Positions 45,751 to 58,000 of a stretch of DNA of 64,000 nucleotides are shown in pieces; positions within the stretch are counted from its first letter, which is position 1; each line of letters opens with the position of its first letter. The position numbers and the translations under genes are program-made. The DNA is taken from positions 10,821,841 through 10,885,840 of the forward strand of contig NC_051850.1 in assembly GCF_905115235.1 (NCBI RefSeq). The letters run 5' to 3'. The stretch comes from Hermetia illucens. Its lineage: Eukaryota > Arthropoda > Insecta > Diptera > Stratiomyidae. The notes beneath the pieces were generated by a model. That model was given only the letters and a program-made list of their open reading frames with translations, was not told the origin of the DNA and did not search any database.

Positions 45751-46650
45751 CTTCTGCATTAGCCCCTTCCAAAAGCACAGTTGGTTCGTCGTGATCGTTT
45801 TCACCATTTAGTTCTTTCAAAACCCAATCTGGATACAATCTCGAGGCTTTTAAATCCTCATCCAAGCTACTGTTGTTTGGGCCGCCTTTCGGTCGCTTAC
45901 CATCGACTTCGATGTTCAGACCAATCTTGACAAGTGAATTCTCGTTAGCACGAATTGCGTGACCATACCATAGAAGACACCTCTCTCGCAATTTTTTCAC
46001 GATCGATGCAACCCCATAGCGTATCAAGCAACATCTTTGTCTCCATTACCGCAAGACGCCGTTCATTGTCTATTATAATTGGCCAACACTTAGAACCATA
46101 AAGCGACAGAACGGATTACATTGCGGTAAACTTTAGATTCGAGACGTTCATTGGTCGCAAAGAATACCAAATATGGAACGCCACTTCATTCAGGTTGGGC
46201 TAATGAATGAAGCAATTTCACAACTCTAGCGAACCTTTCTCTTCTTTAGCCTCCGTTCTGTCGCTAGTCCAACGCAACATTTTCGTCTTCATTACCCCAA
46301 GATCCTGTTTATTGTCTTTTATTCGTGCCTAGCAAACAGAACCATGGAGGGTAACAGGACGGACGACATTGCGGTAAATTTTAGACTTAAGACGTTTGTT
46401 GACACGTCGATCACAACGAACACCAGTTGTGGAATGCCACTTCATCCAGGTTGCGTTAATGCGTAAAGCAATTTCATAACGCATCAGAGGCTAATAGCAT
46501 TGACCCAAGATATTTAAATCGCTCAATTCTGGGCAAGTCACTCCCGCTGATAGTGATTTTGCCTATTTCGTGGGATCAACCGTCAAAAATTCAGCTTTTT
46601 TAGATTCAATCTGAGACCGTGTTGCTTGAGGCAATGATGCCATTTTTGGA
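45751..46650 (-). mobile_element. LINE ORF2 C-terminal region, two overlapping copies
   Basis: The - strand frame at about 45751-46027 includes YGVASIVKKLRERCLLWYGH and ENSLVKIGLNIEVDGKRPKG. Bases 46040-46200 and 46260-46480 each read the block before it (KSKIYRNVVRP, NATWMKWHSTTGVRCDRR). So the same segment is present twice in a row, with different decay. Bases 46480-46650 read upstream RT text (LKQHGLRLNLKKAEFLTVDP). Both copies are dead. Confidence 0.6.
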
Positions 46651-46720
46651 CAAGCTTCTTACCTGGGAGCAGCGTGATCGAAGCGGCTGGCAGATGTATA
46701 GTGCTCCACTATATAAGTCC

Positions 46721-46881
46721 CAGAACACAACATGACTACGAATTATATTGAGCGTAAATCCGCCAATTCTATTGACCAAAGCTTGGCCAGAGCTGAGAAT
46801 TGTGGTGTCTTAAGTCCACGCTTTGGTCAATAGAATTGGCAGATTTGCGTTCAATATAATTCGTAGTCATATTGGGTTCTG
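46721..46881. repeat. Foldback element with 62-base arms
   Basis: 46721-46782 is the reverse complement of 46820-46881 with about six mismatches (AACATGACTACGAATTATAT arm). Just before it, near 46664-46690, lies GGGAGCAGCGTGATCGAAGC, the core seen in the hairpins at 25.5 and 27.9 kb. Confidence 0.8.
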
Positions 46882-46884
46882 CGA

Positions 46885-47400
46885 ATTATATCATCAACGG
46901 CGCAACAACCGATATCCGGTCTAGCCCTGCCTTAATAAGGAACTCCAGACATTCCGGTTTTGCGCCGAGGTGCACCAATTTGATATCCCTAAAAGCTGTC
47001 TGGCGTCCTGACCTACACCATCGCTCCATCTTAGGCAGGGTCTGCCTCGTTTTCTTTTTTTACCATCGATATTGCCCTTGTAAACTGTCCGGGCTGGATC
47101 ATCCTCATCTATACGGATTAAGTGGCCCGCCCACAGTAACCTATTGAGCCGGATTTTATCCACAACATGACGGTCATGGTATCGGTATATTTCGTCGTTA
47201 TGTAGGCTACGGAATCGCCCATTATCATGTAGGGGGACACATATTCTTCGGAGAATGCTTCTCTCGAACGCGGCCAGGAGTTCGCAATTTTTCTTGCTAA
47301 GAATTTAAGTCTTCGAGGAATACATGAGGATGTCCCCGATGCTCTACCCATTAATGCAGATAGAGAGAGTGATGACCCATCAAACTGAGAACCTTGGTTT
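46885..47400 (-). mobile_element. RTE-like LINE, 3' end
   Basis: It has the recurring 3' terminus ATCATCAACGGCGCAACAAC. The - strand reading includes LNRLLWAGHLIRIDEDDPAR and YKGNIDGKKRKRGRPCLRW, the usual end of RTE/BovB-type ORF2. It is 5' truncated. Confidence 0.7.
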
Positions 47401-47429
47401 TGTTGATGCTTATCTTCAGTCCCACTCTA

Positions 47430-48500
47430 CTTGCTTCTTTTTCCAAAGAAAGCTATTTGACCAAGGTCCATAAGCAAAACAAACAATAAAGAACAGGTGA
47501 AGCGAAGATCTAAACTTCGCGCCCTATCAAAAATAATCCGTCGGGTGTTGCTGTGGGCAATGCATATTAATCCACAACGAAAACCAGCCTGCTCTCTGCC
47601 GATCAAGCCTTCAAGATGTTCTTTGATGCGTTCTAGGATTATTTTAGCCATTATTTTTGCAACGGCAGGACGCATTCAGATACTCCTCCAGTTGTCACAG
47701 TCAGAATCGATGATCCTCTTTATAATCTTAACGGTCATCCCCTTTTTTCACTCCCTGGGAAAGGTATCACATTTGCAAGGTTTCCATACGAGCGCAAGCA
47801 ACAAATATGCAGGTGCAGTTATAAATAAATGTGCGGCCAGGCTGTCAAACTCAGTGGCTTTACTCCATTTGCATGCATTGATGGCCAAAATGATTTCTTT
47901 TCTGCTTGGAAGAATAGTTCATATTTCCATGCTGCATACAGACCGTGGTATGGTTAAGAACCATGGCGAAGTGTTTTCCACCTATTCAGTTACGACCACA
48001 TGCAGGCTCTCTCGCGATGAAGTACAGACTTCCAAAATCATTGAAATTATCTCTTGTCACGGTGTACACTTTCCTCAACTTCCAGGAATTCCGCTCGGAA
48101 TCAGAGTTGAAGCCTGTAACCCCTTCCATTCGTCACGGCACTTCCGTGATTATACAGTTAACTAGATGTTATGGCGCCCGCTTGGGACGTGGCCAACGCC
48201 CTGTGTAGTACCCGAGAAAAAAGATTTTTTGATGGCAGCCCAATGCTCATCGATATTCACAGGCGGGTTAGTTAGTGTATCTTCTGTCCGATCAGTAAGA
48301 TAGCTTTCCAACTGTTGAGCGAGAACTGGATTACAGAAGCGATCGGATCGCAGCTCTCCAGCCCTGCGAGAAGTGGCGGACGCAACACGCAAGTCAACGT
48401 AAGCAACCATCAGATGGTGATCCGTTTCGAGTCAGCGCCTCTCTTGTTTGGATTCACGTCGGCTACCACCTGGCTTTCCAGACTACAAAAGCATATTGCT
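47430..48500 (-). mobile_element. RTE-like LINE (SR2 type), endonuclease end to RT
   Basis: On the - strand, 48162-48410 ends an endonuclease (HHLMVAYVDLRVASATSRR) and begins the linker (NPVLAQQLESYLTDRTEDTL). Bases 47427-47675 hold RT text IILERIKEHLEGLIGREQAG and LDLRFTCSLLF. The sequence between is decayed linker and RT start. The stretch at 9400-10200 is a relative. Confidence 0.65.
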
Positions 48501-48569
48501 GCAACGGGGCTAGAAGTTCTCTCCAAGATCCCGCGATCTTACTTCGCTTAGGCCCAGAATATCTAGCTT

Positions 48570-48960
48570 ACCTCGTTGCATACCATCTGCAGTCCAATAG
48601 GATGATAGAACGTTGAAACCGGACACTGAAGGCCGCTTTAATGGCACGCGACGTTCCGTCGTAGTCGCAGACCTTGTCTGTCATCCTCTTCGGCCTTCGT
48701 ACAGCTCATCGAGAGGAGTTTATGGCCAGCCTCGCGAGGGGGCGTACCGGAGAATCTGTGACGCCCCCCACCCCTTCAACACCATCAGAGACATCAAGAC
48801 ATACTCGCAGGACCTCATTGGACCCTCCTCAGAGGCCGCAGCACCTACCATACGATGACCCCTTCAAAGTTTCAGAACGACGGGAGCACTCCGTCAAGCT
48901 CCACGTTCGGGGTAAGCCTAAATGATGCTAAGAGGTCTGATGAAGGGAAAAGTGATTTCC
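48570..48960 (+). mobile_element. Ty3-type integrase fragment (fossil)
   Basis: The text resembles the end of the integrase core of the CsRn1-like elements at 20-24 kb and 52-56 kb (HPQSNGMIER-like wording, then LFGLRTAHREEFMAS). It is a short broken piece with no LTR recognised nearby. Confidence 0.55.
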
Positions 48961-49059
48961 GAAATATCAGCATTTGCAAAATAAAAATATCAACACTAGC
49001 AAAAGATAAAAAACAAGTTTTCTATTATTTCAGGTAATTTTTTTTACTTGGCTGCGGAA

Positions 49060-50260
49060 GTCTTCGCCTTGCCTGTCTTTGGACTTTTTCAATTCAAGCG
49101 GTTCGCGATGACCTCTGCGGATGGCTTGAATTCGACACTTGTCTAATCCAAATTCCATCCGAATATTACGGCTGAACATGTCTATTATTCGTAACAGACT
49201 TTTGAGGTGGTCATCAGTATGAGAATACAGCTTGAAGCATGAAGACCATATTTTATTGCAAAACTGTGCCCTCTAGAATCATTTAGTAGCCATGAAAGGG
49301 TGTTCAGTGCCATGCAAAAACCAAAACCGAATCCCCCTGAAAGATGCCTCTCTGTATATGAATAGGCCCTGACCTGACGTATTAGCACGCTCAAATGAAC
49401 GCCACCCTTCGATGGGTTTATTAGTTTGGGATCAATCCGATACAGATGTAGGACGTCGATTAGCCAGGTATGCGGTACGCTATCGAAAGCCTTGGCATAA
49501 TTGATATAACAACCAAAGGCGTTTCTTAGGCCTCAAGTTGCTTGTCCTATATCTACCGAGTCGATACTGAGTTGTTCTTTGCAACTCCTTGATCCGACTC
49601 GGCAGCCCTTCTGCTCCTCGGATAGAATGTTGTTGTTCTCGAGGTGCGCATCGACCCTTTCACTAATAACGGACGTTATGAATTTGTAGAGGGTTGGTAA
49701 GCAAGTAATCGGTCTTGTGCTTGCGGGGTCCTGTACCGTGTCCTTTTTAGAGACAAGATAGGTAATTCCCGCAGTGAGGAAGGGTAGAAATTCCTCCGGC
49801 CGACTAATGACTTGATTTATGCTGTGTGCCAACCGACCATGTATACTGGTGATTTTTTTGTACCAGAAGTTGTGCACTCCATCCAGACCTGGGCCCCTTC
49901 AGTTCTTCAAGCTGTTTATGGCTCGTTGAACTTCCTCTTCGGTAACATCCGCAATTTTCATGCCAGGGGTATTGGCATGGCGGGTGCCTTCGACGGTGAT
50001 CCACTAAGTATGGTGGGTGGCTAACCCCCAAAGTCCACTCCAATATTCTCTCGCTTCCTTCACCGAAAACTGTACGGTCTGGAAGCTCTGTTTGGATTCG
50101 TTGAGTGATCTGAAGAAACTCCGTTGGTTCCTCGCACAAGTTGCATTTTGGACACATCTGAAGTGACTTTTGCCATACCATCGTAACCAACTGCATATGA
50201 CAGAAAGTGTCTGCTTCAGTGTGGCCAGAATTTCAATGGTTCCTGTGAACCCTCTGCACT
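49060..50260 (-). mobile_element. Non-LTR retrotransposon RT fragment, clade uncertain
   Basis: The - strand reading at 49533-49877 includes VHNFWYKKITSIHGRLAHSI, TRPITCLPTLYKFITSVISE and EEQKGCRVGSRSCKEQLSID. Then an AKAFDSVPHTWLID-like RT motif lies near 49460-49500, and GFCMALNTLSWLLND within 49185-49394. This RT wording differs from the R1, Loa and RTE groups in the window. A ZnF-like N-terminal part (CPKCNLCEEPTEFLQ) lies near 50130. The copy is dead, with several frame changes. Confidence 0.6.
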
Positions 50261-50763
50261 TTATTTCTCACCCGTCTGTAACACGAAAGCGAATCTTCTG
50301 ACTGTGTAATCTGGCAATCGTGACTGCACCACAATGCAGAAGTGATTGTAGTTGCAGCAGCGACATACTGTATCAGCAAACAGCCTAGATGCAATCTCAT
50401 CATTGATAGAACTCTCGGAATTGCTGGAGATGCATAGAGCCTGGGAATGCCAGGTCGTTACAAAGTACCCACTTCCGAGAATTCAACACAGGTTCTGTGG
50501 AATTGGTCACGAACCTTATTTTATACCTAACTGTCAGGTGTGGTGATAACTCCCTCAATAAGTATCATCAGTTGTCAGTTTTGAGTGAGAATATATTTCT
50601 GCATAATGAATTATATCTAAATTTTTTGAGCAGACGACTCCCTTTATATCTCCTCCTCCCGCAAAACTTCCACATTTTAGGGACATCCTCCAAAATAATG
50701 GCCGAAAGGTGTCAAGACTGTGAGGGAACCTCAAAGACCGCCCGTCATACCTACTTTTTTTTT
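50261..50763. other. Unassigned stretch
   Basis: No coding or repeat signal is recognised. It ends where the duplicated upstream block of gene 5 begins. Confidence 0.3.
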
Positions 50764-52004
50764 GTAAAAAATTATAGTTCTGGGCATCTCTGAGAAGCCC
50801 TCTTTTGCCAACTGATAAGCTCCGCCTGAATATGAAACCTTCAAATTAGTGCACCCCACCTTGAACATCTGATACGCATGGATATCTTATCATCATACCT
50901 TTATCTACAGCAAATCAGTTAAGCACACTGAAATTGCACAATGCATAATATCGTAATCGTATCTGCAAATTTTTTTCTACCATTCAGGATTCCATTATGA
51001 TGATTGCAAATGCGAAGATAAAACTATAGCAATTACAATAAACTGAAATTTGATACAAATCTCACTGGACGTGTTGGACGCTGGACTTATTTCTTATCTT
51101 TAAGGGGGGAAGCCACTTGAGGATGTTTTCAAAATCGATTTTTTATTGCACTAGCGCAGATTTCTTTAAATTTTATGAGGATATAACCGAGCGACTATTG
51201 GGTACAGGCTCAGGCTCGAACGCCAGGAGTTAGTCGATGAATGTCCTTGCGTCCTTGTCACGCTATGGAAACAGCGTATTTATAATACTTGGCACCAATC
51301 CCTACTACGAGTGCATTTGTCCTTATTGTAACTGTATCTTTTTTCTAATGAAAAGTGCAAAATATCTTCGAAAGGCGACTTTTCAAACAATCTTTTTTCA
51401 AAGGAGTTTTACCCGAAATGACTTTTATGGGAATTTTGACTGAAAAAGTAATGAACCGATTATTATCAAATTTGGATGTATGATTTTTCATATAAACACC
51501 AAGAATATAAACCTCGAACCTCGGGACGACATAAAATTTTTGTGGATTTTTTTTTTCAATATTGGTAAAATGGCGAAAATTGAAAAATTTACTTTTGACA
51601 ACAAAATTTTTAATTTTGATTATTATCACCTGCATTGCGGTCAATACTTTTAAAAAATAAGTTAGTAAAGTTTATTTTAAAACCCTTTTGCCTTCAGATA
51701 AAAATTAAAGTCCCTACAAGTCGCGCAGTTAGAGAACTCAAACTCCTTCAAATGTGGTCTCCCCCCTTAAGTACATGTCCTTATCACACTGTATGTCGTA
51801 AGCAATTACTAAATTTCTTAAAATCGAATTAATTTAAACCTTGGATTTCCTTATCTAATTTTCGATATAGATTTATGATTCTATAAATGGGCGAATATCA
51901 GATGAAATTGCAGTCTATGCCTTATTGTTAGTCCGAACTGTACTCGTGTGTCGACCAAATATTACTAACTTTGTGAAAAGTCCCATATTCAAGGATATAC
52001 CAAA
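50764..52004 (+). promoter_or_regulatory. Promoter region of peritrophin gene 5, split by a MITE
   Basis: It aligns along its length with 39119-40285. TTATCT lies at 50901, TTATCA at 51781, TTATCT at 51851, and TATAAA at 51882-51887 followed by TGGGCGAATATCAGATGAAA. TTGCAGTCT about 30 bases later fits an initiator. The ATG is 123 bases after the TATA box. The MITE at 51100-51770 sits in the same place as in gene 4. Confidence 0.65.
51100..51770. mobile_element. MITE-like element with TTAA target sites, copy 2
   Basis: TTAA-GGGGGGAAGCCACTTG at the left and TTAA-GGGGGGAGACCACATTT (read inward) at the right. It is the same element as 39421-40048, at the same spot relative to the GATA sites, so it was copied with the promoter rather than inserted twice. 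Confidence 0.75.
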
Positions 52005-55000
52005 ATGAGACTAGGTAAAATAAAAGATTTTAGGGTTTAGTGTATTTTGAATGCTCGGACTTTCTCAACGTCGGTTTAAAAATACTTTCGAACGTAGAGT
52101 TGAAATTCCTTCTTTCGTCCTTTTCACAGCTGCTTAAACATTGCTTTTTCATACCATCGTCCTTGTTTTGTGCTAACCAGTAAATCAATAATTTTCTGAT
52201 GGACTTAAGGTTGAACTACGAATCACATAAGTTCTTTTATTGCGAAATTTAAAGTGCAATAAGTGAATTGAAGGAAATTATAAGCACGTTTGAATTAATG
52301 AGGTGCCTATACTGCCACATCACTCCGCCCACAGCTGAACCCGGGAGCTCACCGAGCGAACCTGACGCTTTTTAAAATGATCGCCTGCTCATCGAAAACT
52401 TTCAACCTCGACGAGGAGACCTACTTGGGCCCGCCTTGAACGTCGAGTTTGGACGAGTGTTTGTCGAATTCTGAACTCTAAAGGAGCCCTCTTATGGTGG
52501 CTGCAGCGACCTTCGAGAATTCTCCACCCGAATGAGGACCTGTGAACACGTCTCGCGGTGTCTGGGGGTGTTGACCTCTATTGTCGCGTGTCGATAAATT
52601 GGAGTTTGTCTCAGCTTCGAAACCGCGTTTCTGATCAGACGCTTAACCCAGGTTTGATGTCCAGCGCAAGGGGCGGGGAAGCGCAAATTTTCCCCGTGCA
52701 CTATCTCCGCCTGGCTGCCCTCGGAGGGCTGTGCGGATGCGAGGAGGACGAAAGGCCAGGACCGCGACCACGACGGGTGGTCGCGAGCCATTAAGGCGGC
52801 GTTCAGCGTTTGGTGTCGACGTTCCAGCATACTATCAGACTGTGGATGGTATACAGTTGTCCTATACCCTTTGAAGCTTGCCTAACTCCGTGAAAAGGGT
52901 AGACTCAAATCATATTGCCTGGTCCGTGATGATTACGCCTGGTACACCAAAGCGCGGGATCCACTCTCGACAGACGGCCTCGGTACATGATAGCTCCGTA
53001 ATTTCGATCAGAGGTATTGCCTCAGAAAAGCCTGTCGATGATTGTAAGGCAATCCTTGAATTCGTGTGAGTCTCGCAAAGGGCCGATGAGGTCGAAATGG
53101 ATGGTGAGGAAGCACTTGGTTGACCAAAGGTATACGCCGACTTCCTTTCTTACGTGCTTGTTGACCTTGGACCTCTGTCACGTGATGCATTGTCTGGCCA
53201 AAGAATTAATGTCCTTGTTTATGGACAGATAAGAGTATTTCCCACTGACTAACTGGATCATCATACTGATGCCTGGGTGCGCCGGATCGTGTATTGCGTG
53301 AAATACTTCCCTGGGAAATTCAGCCGGAATGAACGGCCCAGGTCCCTTATCTGAGATTTCGCAGAGTAAATAAGAATTTAAACCGAAAATAGGAAACTCA
53401 TTGAGCTTGTTTTTGGGGTTTGTCTTCAAGCCTTGAAGCGCTGTGTGGCCTTTTTATATCTTGGGGAACGCGAGCGCGGCGGAATTCTCCACCCGGAGGA
53501 GGCTATGACCTCCCGGAGGCTATGACCTCCGAGATTCGAGATAAAGCATCTGCAACAACATCGTTTTTCCCAGCCACGTGTTAGATATCACAAGTAAACT
53601 GGCTGATATAATTCAAGTGCCGAAGTTGACTTCGAAAATAAGGGACTTGTGGTTCGTGAACACCGTAAACGGGGAGAATCGGAAGTATTTTATAGCGAGG
53701 TATGCGGCGATTAGCTTACGGTCGTAGGCGCAGATTGACTTGTTTTGAAAAAAAGCCCAACGGTTGCTAGGTTTGATTCACCCACTGGTGAAGAGCGGCG
53801 CCTATCGCTGATCCGAGGCATCAACGAACGCAGCTGGGGGAGCATCTGGCTGAAGAAATGCCAGCAGTGTTGCATCAACAAACTGTTACTAGACTGTCTC
53901 AAACGCATGGACGACCTCAACAGACCACGCAACCTCGTGGGAGTTTTTGGTTTTTGACCCAGACAAGTAGGCGTGGGGCAAGAAACGACGATAGAAGTTT
54001 AACTTGCCCAAAACCCTTCGCAGGTTCTTCACCGTAGTTGGCAGGGGAAGCTCTTAATCGCCTCAACGTTGTCTGAGTCAGGTTGGATACCATCAGGAGT
54101 TAACAAATGGTTGAGAAATTTTACTTGCTTCTGTAGAAATTTTCATTTCACAACATTTAGGACAAGTCAGGCCTCAAGGAGAAATAGAAAAATGCTATCA
54201 TCATGGTCGAAGTACTTGAATTCGGATGAACAAGCGACCAAAACATCATCCATATAAACGAAACAAAAGTGCAAGTTTCGCAGGACAGAGTGGATGAGCC
54301 TCGTAAAAGTCTGTGCAACGTTGCACAAGGCGAAAGTGATCCTGGTGTTCTGGAAGGGTCCGAAAAGTGAGCAGATAGCCGTCCTCGGAATGTCTTCGGG
54401 AACAACAGGGATTTGATGGGCTAAATGCAACGTTGTGAAAATACGGGAGTTCTAAAGTGCGCAAAATCATGGAATGGGATTCAGACGCCTATAATCTGCA
54501 CATGACCGCCATTCGCCGTTTTGCATAGGGACCAAATGAAGTGGAGAGGATCAACAGCTATTGGAAGGTCTGTAAATACCCTGATTCATCAAATCGTTAA
54601 ACTCTTTCTTCGCAATGGTTAGCTTCTGAAGTGACAGTGGACGCACCTTTGAAAAAATTTGGGAGCTGGTAGTGTTGATGTGGTGCAGCACATCGTGCTT
54701 AACCGACTCGATGAAACTCATTTCCGTAGTAATGTTGCGGTAGTTTCTGAGGAGTGCGCGAAAGGAGTGGTCGCCAACGTCGTCGAAAATAATAGAGGAA
54801 GTGTCTTTTTTGCAAAAGAAAATTTTCACTGACGTCCGTAAAGAAGTTGCGAAGTCTATCAAGGCTTTGTCCTGCAGGTTGACCAACAGCCCATTGTCAC
54901 ACAGGAAGTCTGCGCCTAAAATGGGGGTACTACTGTCCGCCAGAACGGATCGCCACGAAAACGTTCGACGCAGTCCACCTGTCTATTAGCCATAGGTTCG

Positions 55001-58000
55001 GATGGGGGAGGAGTTCATGGCAGCCAGTCGTTGATTTTGTGGGATTAATGTATTTTGACGGGATACAGGTAGAACTGACACCTCAGCGCCCGTGTCGACC
55101 AGGAAAAGATGCCTGTTCGGGGGACGAATATTGTAAGATGACGTACTGCGCTTCGGGTAGCCGTCGCCGAGGTACCTAGCGGATGATACCAAATCGGCCA
55201 AGCCCGATGAGAGTCCGGGGTGCGACTATCCGAACACCCTTTACGGAAAGCAGACCTCAACCGTGATTGTGATCGAGGTCTACCTGTCGAACGCGAGCTT
55301 TGTGATCGCGACGGCCAGGATTGCTACCATTGCCTTAAGTTCGCCGACCTTCCAAGTCGTGTCTCGCGAAACCTCCGTGACGATACCATATACTTTGTCG
55401 GCCGTGGCGGACAACACCTCCAACGATCCTAAGTCCACGAAGACCAAGATGGCGCGGTGTTTCTCCGGGAGTTGTTGCCTTCAGTAGCAACTTTGAACCA
55501 AACCTATCCTTTTCGAAGTAAGTGGCCAGGGGTACGGTCATTAAGCTTCGCTTCCTCACTTACTGAAAGACGCCAGATCAGCTGCTCCTTCAGGCGGACG
55601 TGCGACCATTCCACAAGTACATCCGAAACAAGTCCGATGGTCTCTTTGTCGAGATCGAAGAGGGAGTGGTTGAAAAGCGTGGCGTCTGTTGTGACGCCAG
55701 GCAGCGTAAATCGCGCCTCCAATTGACAAAACCACTTCGCCAGATTGTGCTGCCAAAAGAAAGGCACCCTAGCCGCGACGATCCCCAACGGGGGCCTTCT
55801 CCTCGCGCGGCATATTCAATTATGTAAAAGGAGAGTGAAAACGAGCGGCGGTGAGGAATGTCCTGCTTCCGAATCGAACAGATTTTCCACACGTATCGAT
55901 TCACGCCGCGCTCAAGCTGAATGTTAAACAATCGCGATGGTTTCACGTACTGCAACAAGTTGTCCGATTCACTCCCCTTTATTCAGTATCCAGCTTCCGT
56001 CCGTTGCGATCGATTTGGCGAGACAGAATCACCGCTGGGCGGGTTGAACCGTTGCCCTTTTTCCATTCAACTGTCGGAGTCACAATTTTAAGGGATATTC
56101 TTCCCCAATGAATTGAAACGAATTTTGTCCTCAATTTGTCTGGGTGAAGACTCGTGAAGCCTCGTCATATCGTCCATAGACAGCTGCCACTTCCACAAAA
56201 ATATTGGGACTCTGAAAAATTAAAGTCAATGTATCACTAAACTATTGAGTCACTTTATATTAAGTCATTTGGTAACGTCATCAAAATTATGTATTTGCAT
56301 TTATGCTTAACGATGTTTTGTTACAATTATTCAGATTATACTTTTTGGCAACGAATATGTTGTTCCCGTGATGGCAGGCTATTTAAGAGTGTCATTCTTG
56401 ACCTTTCTCCTCCAGCCTCTTGCCAGGCCATCAGCTGATTCTACGGCCGTTCAATGCGGTGGCAGAGGCGAATTCTCGATGGCGTTCAGGGTTCGCACCT
56501 CCGATGTGCCGCCACAGCGGAGTTTAAAGAAAAAAATTAGAAATTTGCCCAAAAATTTAATGGTTTTCGGCATGGCAAAATTATATTGTTCATTCACTCC
56601 AAAGACTGGAGGGTCATTGTAAGGAGGAAGACATACGAAATCTGAAAAATTAAAGACAATAATAAGTGAAAAATGTCTCGTATTATTACTTACTGATACA
56701 TATTTATGTATGTGCGAATCCGTGGGGTACAGGCTACCAAGTTCTAATGAAGAAGATCCGCGGGCGGCTCTTGTTGCAAATAATTACAACTCTTTTCCCG
56801 CAGCAGGAGCAGGACGAAAGAGAACCCCAACTGGCAGCTCAGCAGGACGTCTTCTCGATCCCTGATGTTACCGAAGAGGAACTTTGGGAAATCTGCAGAC
56901 GTATTGGGGACAGCAAGGCTCCGGGATTGGACGGAATTCCGAACAAGGCTCTGAAGGTGGCGGTCAAGGCCAGACCAAGGTGGTTCGCAAGCACATTCGA
57001 ATCGTGCATGGCGGAAGGAATATTTCCCGCCCAGTGGAAGAGGCAGAAGCTGGTGTTGCTACCGAAGCCCCGAAAACCACCCGGCGTGCCCTCTTCATAT
57101 CGCCCTATTTGTCTCTTAGACACCATGGGGAAGATGTTGGAGAGGGTGATATACAACAGGCTGCTCCCGTTCATCGAGCTTGCGGGTGGTCTTTCAGAGC
57201 GGCAATATGGGTTTCGGCGAGCCCGTTCTACGGTCGATGCAATAGCAAAGGTCGTGGAATTGGCTCGAAATGCAATGGCCATGGGCAAATGCTGTGCTCT
57301 GGTGACGCTGGACGTCAAAAATGCTTTTAACTCAGCCAACTGGGGCTGGCCAAACTGGGTGTTCCTAGCTATTTGGGTCGGCTCATCGAGAGTTACTTTT
57401 CGGACAGACTTCTCTGGTACCCCGAGGACGTGGAGCTTTATGCAAATGAAGCCATTCTTACCATCAAGTCATGGTTACGAATGGCCAAGCTAGACCTGGC
57501 GGACGAAAAGACGGAGGCGGTCCTCATTACCAACTGGAGGGAAAACAACACAGTTACCATCCAGGTTGGTAATCGTGAGGTCGTTTCAAAGTCGGTTGTC
57601 AAATACCTGGGGGTGATGATCGATGCCAAGCTGAGTTTGAAGGGACACTTGGATTATGCGCGAGAGAAGGCAGCAAATGCCAGCTCATCCCTTGCAAGGA
57701 TGATGCCTAACGTGGGAGGGCCGAAGTATAGTCGCAGGCTACTCATCGCGGGAGTGGTGAGGTCAATCCTGCTATACGCGGTCCCTGTCTGGGCTGGAGC
57801 GTTGAACCACGCTGTCAACCGGAGGAAGATAAGTTCGGCATACCGCCCAATTGCGCTAAGGGTGTGTGGCGCATTTAGGACGGCGTCGACGGAGGCAGTG
57901 TGTGTCATCGCGGGAATGATCCGTATAGATCTTCTAGCGGGCGAAGCACACTGGCTCTACGAAAAACGGAAGGCAAATCCAGCCGAAGTGAATGCGGATT

